64,000 nucleotides of DNA from Rhyzopertha dominica (GCA_025024175.1 QCXZ01000137.1:22382001-22446000), one strand, 5' to 3'; counted from the stretch's first letter, positions 9,869 through 24,800 are shown. The notes: a model not told the origin generated them from the sequence alone. A program made the numbers and translations.

Positions 9869-12800
9869 TCTGTCTGCACTCTGTCATCTTTCCAAACAAG
9901 CAGGACCTCATTTCTCGTGATATTATACCCCCGAAGACGGATAACTTTTCCAGGAACCTTGTTTGGCGGCCGGCATATGCGGATGATGGCCACAGTAGGC
10001 AGAGTTAGACGAAGATGAAGTTCGAAAGAGCCGATTGGTACATCTGCTGGTGGGCGAATTCGGAACGGTTCCTAATTAAAAGAATAGTGGTTGTGTATTT
10101 CCAATTATTACAACAACTCTTAAGTAAAGCATAAGGTTTAATAGCTATTAATGTTCGACTGTGCCGTTAACATAAATTTATCGACACCATTTAGCGGCGA
10201 AAAGTAGCGTTCTATCACCTGCTAATAGTACTTTTTACTTTATAATCTACATTTAACATTAGAAAGAACCTACATGATTGGGTGGTTTAATGTTAGTCAA
10301 CGCTACCAAGGTTAACTGCGTTACATAATAATATTATATAAAAACGCCGTTTTGTAATGGGAGCAAAACCAACCGATCGAGGTTAAGGGCTTTAAAATTT
10401 AATTACAAAATTTATGTCCAAAATTATCAAAGGAGTGTGAAAACCATTGTATGAAAACATCTATAAATACATACATATTTTGAATTTGAACAAATATTTG
10501 TTACTTACGAAATAACAAAGAAAAACAAGCATACAATGAGTCGCAGTCAAAGCGAAGATAAAGGAAATAGAGATGCAAAATGATAAAGTACAAGTAAAAC
10601 GGATGTAACCAGTAACCAGTTATCCGTAAATCTATTTTATAAACACATACACAAAAGCATCGAAAGATAACCAAGCCCAACAGTGAAAAAGGGAACTTCA
10701 ATATCAAAAATAATTTATTCGGGAATTCTTACGATTTCTCATGAATTCAGTTTGGCACGATCTGGCACCACCCCTCTTATAAAAAATTATTTCAACTTTT
10801 TGTCTTTTTTTCTGCTAATTGACGATTTAACATACAGCTTATTATGCCCACTCACGCAAAAATTACATTTCTGAAGCTGTTTATTTTCAAATATTAACAT
10901 TAGGAAATGACGTTTTAAAAATTGGTATCGTTCAAGATCTGCTAGCTTTTATTTTGACAAGCTTTCGTCAAATAGTAGCTTTTCTGAAATAATTACAGCT
11001 TGTATGTTTATTCTTTGATCTACCTGTGACAGAAAGATCTTCTCCAAACATAATTTAATCAAAAATTATTTAAAAAAAACACCATGTCTCAATAAAGATT
11101 ATCTTCAAAGGGTATTATTTCTATCGAAAATGGAGTTGCAAAGGGTTTACATTTTTGCAACGCAAATGCAAGAAAAGGAGTTTATTATTTTTTTCTTTTT
11201 TTCTTAATTATCTTTATTGATTTTTTTATTCTTACAATTATTTGATATGATTTTTTAAATACAATTGTAATATTATATTTATGAATATATTGCTGGTAAG
11301 GGGGCCCGTATTGCAACTTGGGAGCATGACCCCGTATTTACCTCACTACGCCACTGCTGAATATTAAATCAGGTATGATAGAATGCTTTACTAATAAAGC
11401 ATACGAAATAATAAATGAATGCACAGTAGCAGTACGCAGTACGATATCGATACTGTTTATAATATCATCGTCAGATATTGGCACTGCTGTTGATTAAACA
11501 TTATGGCGGTTTCTTTTCTTCGATGCCACCGAACGATCTCGTTGTCATTCTTATCAATTTTTTTTTGACCGGTTTGCCCAGCGTTAGGAGCGCCCCTGCC
11601 CACTGCACCACCAAAACCTGATTGAAATTCTATGACAAAGTGGCATATATATATATATATATATATATAGGTTTGACCACGTCTTCTACATAAACATTTA
11701 AATTTACCACTGCAGTAAAATTGCGGACAGTCGCGGTACTTTATCTATCTAGTGACTTTAATATGCAATGCTACTGAACGCCATCTAGGGTTTTTGTAGC
11801 TGAGTCGCTCGTCGCTCGACGCTCGTTATTTGCGAGCTTCAGAGCTTCTGTTTCGGTGGCCAGATTCTGGCGGCCAATAGTTGATTGCAACCAAAATTAT
11901 TATAATGTAAAAGTTGGGTTTTCGGGCAAATATCTTTTTAGACAAGTATTCCCTGCCAAAGCTAGCAATACTTTTTCAGAAATATAATCGCCTGAAATAC
12001 GATTAAATAATTGGTAATCGGTAATAACTGATATTTATGGATCCTGAAAAACCTTACAATAATAATAACCACCTATATAACCGAGTCTAAATAATAGTTT
12101 TAAGTAACTCGGAACGCCTCTGTCAATCAGTTTAACAAGTGCATAGTTTTGTACACATTTTACACAACCTTTTGACATGTTACACAGCAATCTTGAAATT
12201 ACTATGTACCGCAAATGATAAAGCATATTTTCCACAATTTTGCAATAGTAATAATTTTGTTTTGTTTTTCATAACATTGGAGTATATTGTGAAAAAGTTC
12301 ATTATATTAATCAGCAGCCTTGTCCCTCGAAATATTTTGCACGCAGTACTATATGATCGAAAATTCGCTAATGTCCAAGTTTAATGAAATATTATCAACG
12401 TTTGAAAATAGTCTTATACGCAAGCTGGTGATCGACATTTTCACCTAAACTACAGAGCTTCTATAATTAATGATTCATACAACGCGGGCGGTGTTGATTT
12501 CTAGATTCTTTGTGCCGCCTTTTTCTAACTGCTGCCAAGCTACCATATGCACAGCGATAGTACTGAATATTCCAGATCAATGTCACACCACTGCTCCGAA
12601 ATGTGAGCTTTCTGCAACCTTAAAGTTAATTATCCCACAAAACACTACAGAATATGTTGAAAATATTTTAAAATATATCAAATAATTCAAAAATCAACAG
12701 ATGACAAGTATACGTCACTTTCCTGAGAGGCGGCAAATTGATTTATTCGATAATTTCCATAAGCGCCCTGGATGCATGAATCATTTATAGAATTCCTGTA

Positions 12801-15800
12801 TTTTGATGTGCAAACTAATACGTCAATAACTACATTTCGTAAAAGTGTAGATTACAAACAATCTGAAAGGTAAACTTCGCAATTAGCAATTGTTTTAGCA
12901 AAAAAATAAGTATATTCCTTAGACAAATACCTTGGAGTCTAGATGAATCTTATATTTCAGATGAGCATTCGTTTTTCTCTAAATATTCCTTAGTTCTTAA
13001 GTGGTAGTGTTTCTCTTTATATCGTTATAATATTTCTATCCAGAATCCCAGCTGTAAGGGGAGATTTTTCATCCTTCGGTATTTCATTTACTATTATTAT
13101 ACTTTATGTTTAGTCACTAATCAAGTAGGCTTGCAGTAGAAAGCCATTGAAATGAAGTAACATAATGCAGTAACAAAGTTGGTTAAAAAATGTTCATTGT
13201 AAATTTAATGTTATAGAAGACGGTCAGTCGTATTGTCCAGACAATACCTACTAAATCAGTCGTATTCACTCTTTACAGAAGAACAGGTTTTATTTTCTCC
13301 GATTTAAATAATGATAGGGGTTGAGATTACTATAATTATGTTCTTGATTGAGTCTTTTTATATTTATCGTTGTCAGAAATGTCAGAAAAAGATAATAGGA
13401 GATCGGTAAAATGACTGCTTGATACTGAAAGATGATTTTTTACACATTATTGTACAAAAATAAAAGCGCTAGACGTGATTTGGATAAGTGGTGATTATTC
13501 TTTATTAATAGATTCTATTAAATCTACTGTCTGCTTGTGCAAAATTATGTTTGGGCCGGCAGGATAGTTCCTAAGGGGCCAGATGTGAAATGTCGCTCCT
13601 GACCTTCAAAGGCGTTAATCCGCCATTTGATGTAACTGCCATTAGTTGAGTTTTATTATGCACAGATACCTTAAACGTTTCACTAATGCTTTAAAACAAT
13701 ACTACTGACAAAATAGAAATAATAAAACAAACTTAGATGCTTTTTGACTCGTTTAAAAGCAAGTTCGACGTTGGACCCTCAAAAATTTAATAACAGTACA
13801 TGTAGCAGCGGGAAAATCGCTTCGGAAAAAGGCAAACCTCAAGCGTAGAAAATAATGAGCTTCCTACGCATCACTATGCTAAGTTATGCGCCGCTCGAAA
13901 AATTTCAAATTAAAATANCGCTTTTTTCAATAAAAGTAAATCTCTTACCGCAGCGTCTCTCATCTGCTTTCGCAAACGACTCTGAGGAAACACCGGCGAG
14001 CCAGCGCGTTTCCAGATCAAAAACGGATTAGTTTCGACGTTATTCACCAAATAGACCGCATATCTTCCGGACGCATTGTTTACGGTCAGGTTGAACGCTT
14101 TCGCGTTATCATCCCTTTCGCTGGTGTTATTTGCATACACAACGGCGATTGTTATAAATTTGCGGCGATTCGATCTCGTGACTAATACGCTTATGAGGGG
14201 ATCGTTGATTTCTAGGTCCACCTCGGCACGCTCGTCTCCCAGAAGAGATAACAGCCCCATTATAGAATAAACGGGCTTTTTAACAAATTGAATGTGTTGG
14301 GGAGTGGTGTTATTCATCTGAAATCTGATAAAACTTGTCGCCGTGCAATGAAATGGAAAGGAAAGCGTATTAATCATACCTCGTCAAGAGCGTCCGCTGA
14401 GTGAAATAGAAGGGGTGGTAGTTCATGAAACCGTTATCACTGCTGAGCATCTCAATTGTGATATTTCTTTCCAAAGAGACGTCTCTGTGATATTCAATGA
14501 CGAGTTTGACTAACATGGCGGCATATCTGGCGTCACCCCTCCAATCTTCGCTTTTGGACCAGTTTGGAAGCATGTCGGCCTCGCTAAAAAGTTTTCCTTT
14601 AATATAGAAGATGTTAAGGGAGTTAATTATTAGAAGTGATTATGCCAAGCAATGGTGCAAAAGGTTAACTGACAGCTCAGCTGATATCAATGATGTCACT
14701 CAACTATTCTACAGGGTTTCTATAAACGATTCATGCATCCAGGGTGCTTATGGAAATTATCAATTAAATCAGTTTGCCGACTCTCAGGAAAGTGAACACA
14801 ACTATTGCTTTGACGTATACTTGTCATCTATCGATTGTTGAATTATTTGATATATTTTAATATGAGAAAACACGTGGGAGTGTGTATTTTCACCATATTT
14901 TGTAGTGTTTTGTTAAATAATTAACTTTAAGGTTGCACAAAGCTCACATTTCGGAGCTCTGGGATGACGCGGTTTTTTATAACTTTTAGGTTATGTATGG
15001 TCTTTGTGAGGTTGTGGCTACAGTAAGCCTGTTAAATAATTGTATTATGATGAGCTGAAAGATGTTTTTAACCTGCCGCAATGGTAAAATTCACAAACTA
15101 AGTGAGTAACGTTAGCTGCACTACACAAAACTTCCACACTGCACAATGCAAGGGTGTAGACTGTAGAGGTCTAGCCTACTATAACAATAATTGTTGCTGT
15201 TTCTTACCTTTGAAAGAGAAGTAGGACCGTAAATTGTTGGAAAATATTTATAAAGCCACCATTTTCTTGACTGCAACTTAACCTACAACCTTCAGTACTA
15301 TCGTGCTCATTGCTCATTAGCGTTGAGTGATCGCCGTGCAGCCCTGCTTATTGTAGCTTGGCAGCAGTTTTAAAAAGGATGCACAAAGAATTCAGAATTC
15401 AACGCCTCCTCTGTTGCATAAATCATTTATAGAAACCCTGTAGATTACAATCGGTGTTACTTAAATCTACAAGCAATGCAAAGGCATGGAAAGCCATGTA
15501 TGAGCAGTTGCATCTTCTATGTATTCAAAGTTTATCCGATAACTACTACCTCATAAGAACAGCTAGGGTTAGTCAGTCAGCATTTGTTCGATTCCTCTAA
15601 TGCAATAGTTGCAACAATACCTATTTTTTCGGATGATACAACCAACCTTCCTTTTTTCGAAACGTTATATTAAAGCGCCATTGTTGGTTAAGGTTCACTC
15701 TGAAATATCCATACATTCAATCTATTGGTGTTTAGTTTCAGATGCAATGAATATACCCACGTTATAATTTATTATATACAGAATTTAAATGACTACCTAC

Positions 15801-18800
15801 TGTCGAATTTAATTAGCATTTCCTTGCATCCCTTGGCACATATCTGTTTATGCTCGTCTTTATTCAAATTCAAGTGATCAATTGCATGTAGTACCTACTT
15901 GTTTCGCTGCAATGCTTATAGTGCATGTATTTCACTATATGCCATTTATGCCGATCTGCTAAATCATTGAAACCTGTGTCTCAAAAGTTTTGGTACAAAT
16001 TATTACTCTACGAAAAGGAAATTAAAAATATATGAAAATATCGGGTTTGTTTTGCAAACAAAAATCATTCAGTAATTCTTCAGTATAATGAGAATTCTGT
16101 TAGCGTACGCGACTGCGTTGTAAGGATTTCTTATAAAGTACAGTTTCGAAAAAGTCTTTATTATCTAGTTGGGCAGATGCCTGATGAATGTGATGAAGGT
16201 TTACCTTGTCTAAATCTTCGAAAAAGTAGAAGACCTGTTTCTCGTATTTTAAGTTAAAATCAACTCTGTAATTTAAATCATACTTTACTTTACTTTAAGG
16301 TATTCTTATGGTTAACGATTGATTTTAATCGAGCTTAATAAAGAAAAGATAATCCAAGGATACAATTTTCAGAGAACTGAAGAAAAGTGTCGAATATCGT
16401 AAAAGAAAGAAACATCAATTCAGTAGCTCGAATACTGAGATGTTGCTGTGCTTTAAGACGTATTTATTTTGTTAATAACAGTCATCGTCGTGCAGTATGA
16501 AAAGTATTCCGAAATTAAAGGAAACAATGTCCAGGAAATGTGAAACTCAAGTAAAAATTCAAATCTGATTAAACTTAATTTGGTGCGCGATATCGACTAG
16601 TGAGATTTCGAGACCATGTGTGAGACGAGTTAGAGGCGCAGCTGTTAACAGTCAAAGCTATATTCAGATTTGGTTAACAAAATTGATTAATTTTATTCAG
16701 ATCAGAATCGTGCTCAAGATAATATTATATTTGGTCAGAGTTGACTTCAGGCCATTATACGCGTGAAACTCAAAATTGGCCAAATGCTCACAACATAGTG
16801 GTAGATTTAACAACACACATTGTTTTATTGTTTTATGTGGTTTCGACCTTTAGTTTGTAGGACCAATAGTTTTTAAAATGAGCAAGCCTAGATAGTAGTT
16901 TACACTTAGAAATACATTCCAGTTGTTTGTTTTTATTCTTACAAGATAAAACAGCCCAATGATGAGCAAAAGGTCGAAACTAATGCTGTCAATGGTTACG
17001 ATTAACCGATGACTTTTGACAATATTAACTGTAATAAGTTACCCTACAATAATAACCTGTAAAAGATTAACCGCTTCTGAAACCAGTTAAGATTTAATCG
17101 GTTCTGAAACCGGGTAAGGTTTAACTGGTACTAAAACCACTTAAAATAAGCAGTTATAAATCCAGGTTTGAATGATACACTAAAGTCCGGATACGAAAGC
17201 TACCACGAGCACAAACTGTCACGCTAACGATAACGACCGTAAATTTAATTTTAAATAATATTGTGAAAAACTGGTATNGTATGTTTAACGCTCTTAAAAT
17301 TAGTTGATAATTAATAATTTTTGCATGTTAGACAGATTGCGAAAATAATTAAACGGTTATATAATAGAACGGTTATAACCGACAGTTTTATCATTTCCAT
17401 TTACCTAANTAAGTTTTTCCTAATCACTTAAACTCTNGATAACTGTTAAACAACAGACCGCAATCATTATTGATGTGNGTGTGTGNGTGTTATTTAAAAC
17501 CCNTGAATCTAGTTTATGAGCACTGCAAAATCGGCAATGCAGCGGTTAAATTTTAGACTTGTAGCCAGTGTTGGATTTACCACTACAGAAGTATTCGTTC
17601 AAAAATGAGCTGGTTAGGTTTTTTTGTAGTAACGTACTGATTTGAGTTCTTTAATACTAATCTAATATCAAGTAATTTACAAAATACACATTAAAATCAC
17701 AGTGCAACCGGAGGGATGTTCAGAAAAATGAAATGAAATGAACTCTTACTATTGAACGACACCCAGCGATCATGATTGAAAGTGAGTTACCTACATTGTG
17801 CGGAATATTAGGCCGTGGTCTAAAGGTCTGTGAATAACCTAACATTTCACCTACATCTGCGGTAGACATTCTCAAAGGACTGGTTTGTCTGAGTCTTCTA
17901 ACTGATGGCTGACATTCAACTGACGTTGAAGACTCAGACACAGGCCATTCCTCTGAGAATGCCAACCGCAGATGTAGGTGAAACCTGAAACGTTAGATTA
18001 TTCACAGACCACGGCCTAATATCCCGCATAATGTAAGAACTTATTTAATGCAGGCCGTGAAAGCCTTCACTGTTTATTATTGAAAATGTTATTTAAAATC
18101 TTAGAATGAGATTATAGGCACTGTCTGTATTTCGTAATAGTAAAGTCACTATGTATAAATCAGCCGGTTACCATAAACCGGGTAAGCTTAACCGGTAAGC
18201 ATAAATCGCTGCAGTTTAACCGATTATAACCGCCTAGCATAAGCCGGTTCAGCTTAACCGGTAACCGGTTTGCATTAACCGGTTAATTTAAACCTGTTAA
18301 CAATCGGTTTGTTTCTTTTTTGTAAAAACCGATTATTTTTCGTAACTTATATATTTCAGATTGGCGTGTCTACGTCCAGCTTACGGATGTAGCAAAGATA
18401 CAACCGTTCAAGTTATTATTTAAAAAGCTGTTAGTTACACCTGTTCTGGAAAATTGCCATGAACAATTTTATTTTTTAAAACTGTATAAAGAAATTTATG
18501 CCAAAACTTTTCAGACACACTCTTCGCGACAACACAGTCGACATTCGCTAACATTGGCATCAAACATTAGTCTTTCATCCTTGAATTATGCGGACCGTTT
18601 ATAACCAAAGTTTTAGATGGTGCTTCATGCCAAATAAAGAACTAAGTTTTTCCGCACATTGCTATGATGTTAAGCCATATCGAAAATCGTAGAGAATCAA
18701 CACTCGAAAAGTAGGATGCAAAATTTGCATTTTTTATTAATATGTTATTACTTTTTAAATTCTGATGAAGCAATACTAGTGTGAAAAATCGAACCGTTAA

Positions 18801-21800
18801 CTGTAGTATTGATAAAGAATGTCAAAATTTAGAAATATGACAATTATAGGACTCCAGTAATTATTATAGTTAAAAGTACATGATTACGTCAATTTTAGCG
18901 ATGTTCCTAATATTTTTTATGATTTTTTTTAACATGCGATGTCGTGTGGCGCACAAGCTTCCCATAGTTTTTGGACTAACACTAGCTTCATACTAAAAGC
19001 TAAATTGGAAATTTTTAGGGTTGCAAAAAGACCTAAAATGACTAATGGTCATTAATCATTCAGTTTGCAAGTTTATTTCGAATTGTAAAGTACTCAACCG
19101 AAAAAACGTACATTTTATAAACTAAACACTAATAAAAACTTAAATGTAAAATCGAACACGATATATCAGTTCCGTTAAAATACATCAACAAATGGATACT
19201 ACTCGCACAATAAGAACGAAATATTAACGGCTGTCCCAAGCAATAATTGTGCATAGAATTCCTTTGCATACGGCGAAGGATACTTACTCGTTCGCAACAG
19301 AAAAGTCACGTAAATTTGCATATTTAACGTGAATGTGGTCCAACAACTGCAAAGTTCCATTCAAGAGGTCCTCGACGGTGCCATTACCCTTCTTATGGAA
19401 GGAAACGTATTGTATCGGGCAAACCTTCTCTTCCACTTTATTGCAGTTCTCTAAAAGACCCCAGCACAACGGATGCTTCTCGGGCTTTTTGAATAATCCT
19501 GCGGGGCCACCGAGCTTTGCAAGCAGCTTAAGGGGATTTTTATATTTGAATGCGTCCCGCAGGCCACTTGCACATGCGTTCACGTACGACAAATACTCTG
19601 AAACATAATGGAATACAGACTTGTTTGGATCGTATTTTGTTATAAAGAGGACCATAAAATGTAACGTGAACAGTAAGGAAGAACTTACTGCTTATTTGTA
19701 CCTGAGAGCTTACACTACCGCATTCAGTATGGAGTCTTAAAATTTTGACAGCAGACAAATACAATACCACTTAATAACACGTAACATGGTGAAGAAAGGG
19801 TCTTAACCTTTATCTATTAATTGAAACACTACAGTTTATCATCGTCGCTTCATTACACATAAGCATTTGATTTCCAACAGTATTTTGGATCCCAAACGAT
19901 TACCCACAATTCAGAGCCGACTCTAATTTTCTCTCTGCAAGGATACGGGAGGCCAAAGAAAAATTTGAATCTACTTTAATCGAGAAACCAAAAGCTTTGT
20001 TCTAGTATACCCGTAAGCGAACCAGCTCAAGAGTCTCTATTTCTCTTATCAAGAATGAGCGTGGAGACGTTTGTAGGGACAAAGCAGAGCCTGCTGACCG
20101 CAGAATATTTTTGTTCTGTCTTCTCATCAGAGCCGGCTGGTTCACTGCCAGCTTGTAACTTCCCTAGCAACATAAACTCTCTAACACATATTGGCTTTCC
20201 CCTGATGAAATAATGATACGCTTGAACCAATCTTTTGCCGTATCTGCTCCCGGTCCTGAAGATATGTCACCTTTTCTGCTGCAGAAATGCTCCTCAGGCC
20301 TTGCTTATCCTTTATCAATCCTTTTTGGCTCTTCTTTTACCTCATCTTTAAAAAGGATGACAAGCTGTATGCTAGTAACTACCGTCACATTAGTCTCGTA
20401 AGCGTTGTGTAAGGTAATGGAGAAGATTATTGCATCAAAATTGATGTCTTTCCTATTGACAAACAACATAATTCTCCTTACTCAGCATGAGTTCGTTCCC
20501 GGCCGATCAGTAGCGACCAACATGATACCCTCTCTCAATGACTGGACATTGCATTTGGATCAGGAATTTTACTAGTGTAATATATCTCGATTTCGCCAAA
20601 GCATTTGATAAGCTGCCCTATAGACGACTTGCTGTAAAGTTGAAACGTGTCAGAGTGCGAGGACTGTTGCAGTGACGACTTGCCGCTTTTCTGCGATAAA
20701 CAGCTTTTAGTGCACGGTTGGGGATGCAAGATCAAGACGCTACTCTATCGTGAGCGGCGTGCCTCATGGGTCAATCCTGGGTCCAATATTATTTAATATT
20801 TACTCGTAGCAACCCCTTCTCTTGCCTCCTACCTGGATAGCATTCCATAGTGGTGTAGCACTTAGCTGATCCCCTTAAATATTGCAAAGTGCTCTATTTC
20901 ACGCATGGGAAAATTACATCCAGACACTAATTATACAATAAATGGGCTGTCGTTGGCCTCTGTATTTGAGCAGATAGAGCTTGGTTTTGCTGTCACCAGT
21001 AATCTTTCCTGGTCTCCCCACTTCTGAAGACTACAAGAAAGGCTAACCTTCGTCGGCTGACCTTCGTCTCGCAGCCCGTCTGTACATAACATAAGTTATT
21101 TGCCCTCTTCTGGAGTTCGGAATACCAGCTTGGACCCCGGTATTGAACAAGGCCCGCGAGTGCACGAAGAAGATTCAGCACGCAGCAACTCGATGGTCCA
21201 GGGGTTTCTCTTCGCTGCCCTACGAAACGCGCCTCAAGAGAATGGAAATCAATCTTCTCTCCACGAGACGAAAGAGAGCAGAACTGATTCAGTTATTTAG
21301 AATAACCGACGGGCTCGTTCATAACTCTTCAGCTGACAGTATCGTCCCACTCAGCACGGATGCCCGCCACGTAGTCACCCGTTTAAATTAAAGGAAAACT
21401 TTAAACCCTCTCATCGGCTGCATTTTATCTCAAACCACTGTTTCGACCTCTAGAACTCTCTTCCGGAAGGTGTGGTGTGTGCTTCGACCATTGTTTCCTT
21501 CAAGCACCGCTTGGATCGGTTGCGGACATCGGAGTGATGTTTGTGTGCGTTAAGTGCGCGTCTGTGGTCTGCGGTGTTGTGCGAGACTTCGTAATAGTTG
21601 TGTGTCGCATCTCTTTCAATAAATTTGTTAATTTTGTTTGGTTGTTTCGGATTATGAACGTTTACTTATTTGTATTTTAACATTATTTAGCGGCTTTTGC
21701 ACGTTATTTTAGTTTATTTTAAAGTATAGGCTTTGCTTGTGTAATTTCTCACTATGCTAATAATAATAACAGCATATCATGTTCAGTTTAGTTTAGTTAG

Positions 21801-24800
21801 TTCAGTTCCTCATAAATACATGAAAAATTAAGCTTGCCCTACTTACCTATGTATCTCCAAACATACTTAATATTAGCTTAGAAAAGAAACGAAGTTCAAG
21901 TTATTAATACAACTTGCAAAATCCAATCTAAATCACTTCGATTCTGTGTTGTTGAATGATATCATAAAGAAAGACGATTATCCATTACCCAGAATTGACG
22001 ACACATTGAATACTGGCACGCCGGGATACATCCATAGAATAAAGAGAAGACTGTGTTTACCACTAGATGCGGTTATACCAGTTCACGGTAATGCCATTCG
22101 GCCTAGGCATCACTCCGGCTACGTATGAACGGCTAATGGAACTGGTGTTACGTGGACTGACGTAGAAAACCTGCCTAGTCTACCTGGATGATGTCATGGT
22201 TAAGGAGAACCTTCAGGAGATATTCAACAGATTTCGAGAAGCGAATCTAAAATTTAATCCAAAGACGTGTGCACTTTTCTAGAAGAAAGCGGAATTTCTT
22301 GGAAATACGACATACGGTTTCAGCGGAAGGGATCCAGGCCAGCGAGGACAATTCAGGATTGACCAGGTCCACAAGATAAACACAAAGTAAGCAGTTTCCT
22401 GGGAATGTGCACTTACTACAGAAGATTCGTTGAAGGATTCGCAAAAGTTGCAGCTCCATTACACCAACTTACACAATCTTTTGCATGGAACCAAATTCAT
22501 GTGGGAGCTCTTAGAAAACTGCAGTCAGCGTTGTGTAATAGCCCGATCTTGATATGCACTCGTTGGCATTGGAGCTGTGCTGTCGCAGATGCAGGACGGC
22601 GAAGAAAAAGTGTATTATAGCAAATTTTTGAGTAAACCTGAGAGAAACTAATGCATTATAAGGAAAGATCTGCTAGGTATAGTAAATTCCATAGACCATT
22701 TCCACAAGTAACTACATGGATAAGAATTGTGGAGAATGCAAGCATTGCAAGCGGGTGGGCGAACGCCGATGGGAAGAAAGTCACCATGCGGTTAGTATTA
22801 CCCACGAAGTGTGTACCACGAGTATTAGAAGAGGTAAAGGGGGTGCCCATCTGAGGATAAACAACCCTTTGGCAAAAGTGCACGAACAATTCTATTGGTT
22901 ACATTATCGAGAGGATGTAGAGAAATGGTGCAGCAAGTGTGAAACCTGCGCAACTACCGAGGGTCCAACACCTCTAAAAAGAAGGGTGGAGCAGTATAAT
23001 GTGGAGATTTGCTGTCAACGTCGCCGGGCCATTTCCTGCAACAGCAGACAATAATACGTTGGACTGACCTATTTATCTAAATAATAAATACCTAAACATT
23101 TCATTTTTAATCGGTACTACTGGTTTCAGAAATACAACTTCTCAGTTTTATCTAAGTATTTAATGTCCTGTATAATTTGCATATGACATATTTTGTATAA
23201 AATCTTTATCCCCAGAACACTTATAACTTAATTGTAGAAAAATTTATAAAAATGCAACTTTTGATAAAATATATTTTTAGCTGCCGACTATCACAGTACT
23301 TGGCAATATAGATGGCTTTAATGCAATGTAAGTAAGTTATTTTTCCCCGGATTTCTTTATACCAAGGTTACTACTAAAGCAGTGTAATGTTTAGTAGTGT
23401 CGAGTAGTGTCGCGGTAGTGTGTTGTACTTGTCACACGCTTCTCACTTATTTTTTTACGTGCAGTTTGTAAGTTGTTATTACTTTGATAAATTTTTATTA
23501 GTTTCTTAAAGGCGACCTGTAGTAACATTTTCTTCTCGATTGTTAGAATTCTCATAGTTTTGTCTTATAAAAAAATTGGAAGCGCTAATGGATAAACCAG
23601 ATAGCTTCGAGATTCATGTAGACAGACCGCTACAGAATTATTTTCTTGGTTTAAAGAAATCAGATCTGCCTTTAGAATTGCTGATTCTTGTAACTACTTT
23701 TACGGCTCTGTGGTCCGCGAGCCCTTATGAATATGCATTGCCAATTTATTCAAAACAGTCTTTTTACATGACACTTCATTTACTTCACAGGCAAGAAAAT
23801 TATGAATTATAAATACATATAATACAAACTGTTCTAAAGGTACATACGTCAAAATTTGCCCGTAGTTCAGACTCGTTTAAGTTTGAAGAGACTGCAAGAA
23901 GCTTACCTGTAAATGTGAAATTCAGTACATTAAACATCTCCAAGTCAGGTTCGTTCCATGTTTCAAATCTCCACTTCACCACCTCCTCTGTTCCAAACTT
24001 CTCTAAACAAAAGTTAGTAGCATTAGTTTAATGCTTAATAAATTACGCGCATAATACGCTGTTTTACCTACTTAATAAAAATAATAAATTAATTAGGTGA
24101 AAAGCTAAGAAGTCATACAGAAATTTGTGGTAAAGCAACTACTTTTACTTCCACATCCAACGGATGGGAAGTATTGAATCGCGAAAAAAATTTTCAAAAA
24201 TTTTTATTTGCTCATTCCCTTTAAATGGTCGAAACGTAAAAAAAACAAAATTTGAGCAAAAAAAAATTTCTTGTCTGTGTGTCTGTGGTTTTGTTTGTGG
24301 ACACGATAACTTTCGAAAGACTTAATATATGAACTTAAAATTTGGCAAACGTATAGATCTCAACTGCCCAAAGTGACCTATTGTTTTTGGGGTAAGTAGG
24401 GTATAGGGAAGGGGGCGAAATTGGGGGGTAACTACCCTTTTTGCAATTTTTTTTTCGTTTTAGTATGTGATTAGTAGTATAACTGCAAGTATTATTCGCT
24501 CTTATAAACTTTCGGTGCAGCAAATTGTTTAGAAGATATTAGCAAAAAAGCGTCACTTTCCTAAATATCTCCGAATATATTTAATATATTGAAAAAATGA
24601 AAATACCATCAGATAGGAAATAAAATTTCACACAAAAACTGTTTTAGAAAATTTATCCAAAGTTTTGACACTTTCGCAATATTTTCAAAAAACGTATTTT
24701 GGTCCCTGTTCGTACGATTTTTTTAAATTTTGGGATTACATAGGAAATCAAATTTCTGATCGGAAAGCACTCTTGTAATTTTTTTGTTTAGTTAATACGT

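Larger units (their letters stand above)
10072..13948. other. Idua intron 7
   Basis: It contains a (TA)n tract and a 350-bp MITE copy (listed separately). A CAGTGGCGTA-type motif, read on the minus strand near 11340-11360, resembles a DNA-transposon end but no partner was found. The rest shows nothing recognisable. Confidence 0.6.
14584..19287. other. Idua intron 5
   Basis: It holds MITE copy B, two CCGGTTA-rich blocks and a 240-bp palindrome (listed separately). The remainder, mainly 15445-17000 and 18350-19280, is AT-rich without recognisable content. Five ambiguous bases cluster at 17278-17502, suggesting poor read support there. Confidence 0.6.
19598..23906. other. Idua intron 4
   Basis: About 2.8 kb of this 4.3-kb intron is made of two decayed retroelements in the orientation opposite to Idua (CR1-like, then Gypsy). 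The rest (19598-19900 and 23100-23900) shows nothing recognisable. Confidence 0.7.

Noticed and set aside
12470..12685. 71-codon plus-strand ORF
   Set aside because: It falls within MITE copy A and is not conserved in copy B.
14611..14841. 76-codon plus-strand ORF next to Idua exon 6
   Set aside because: It runs from intron sequence into MITE copy B, so it is chance.
19540..19770. Minus-strand ORF overlapping Idua exon 5
   Set aside because: It is in another frame than the exon and covers mostly intron.
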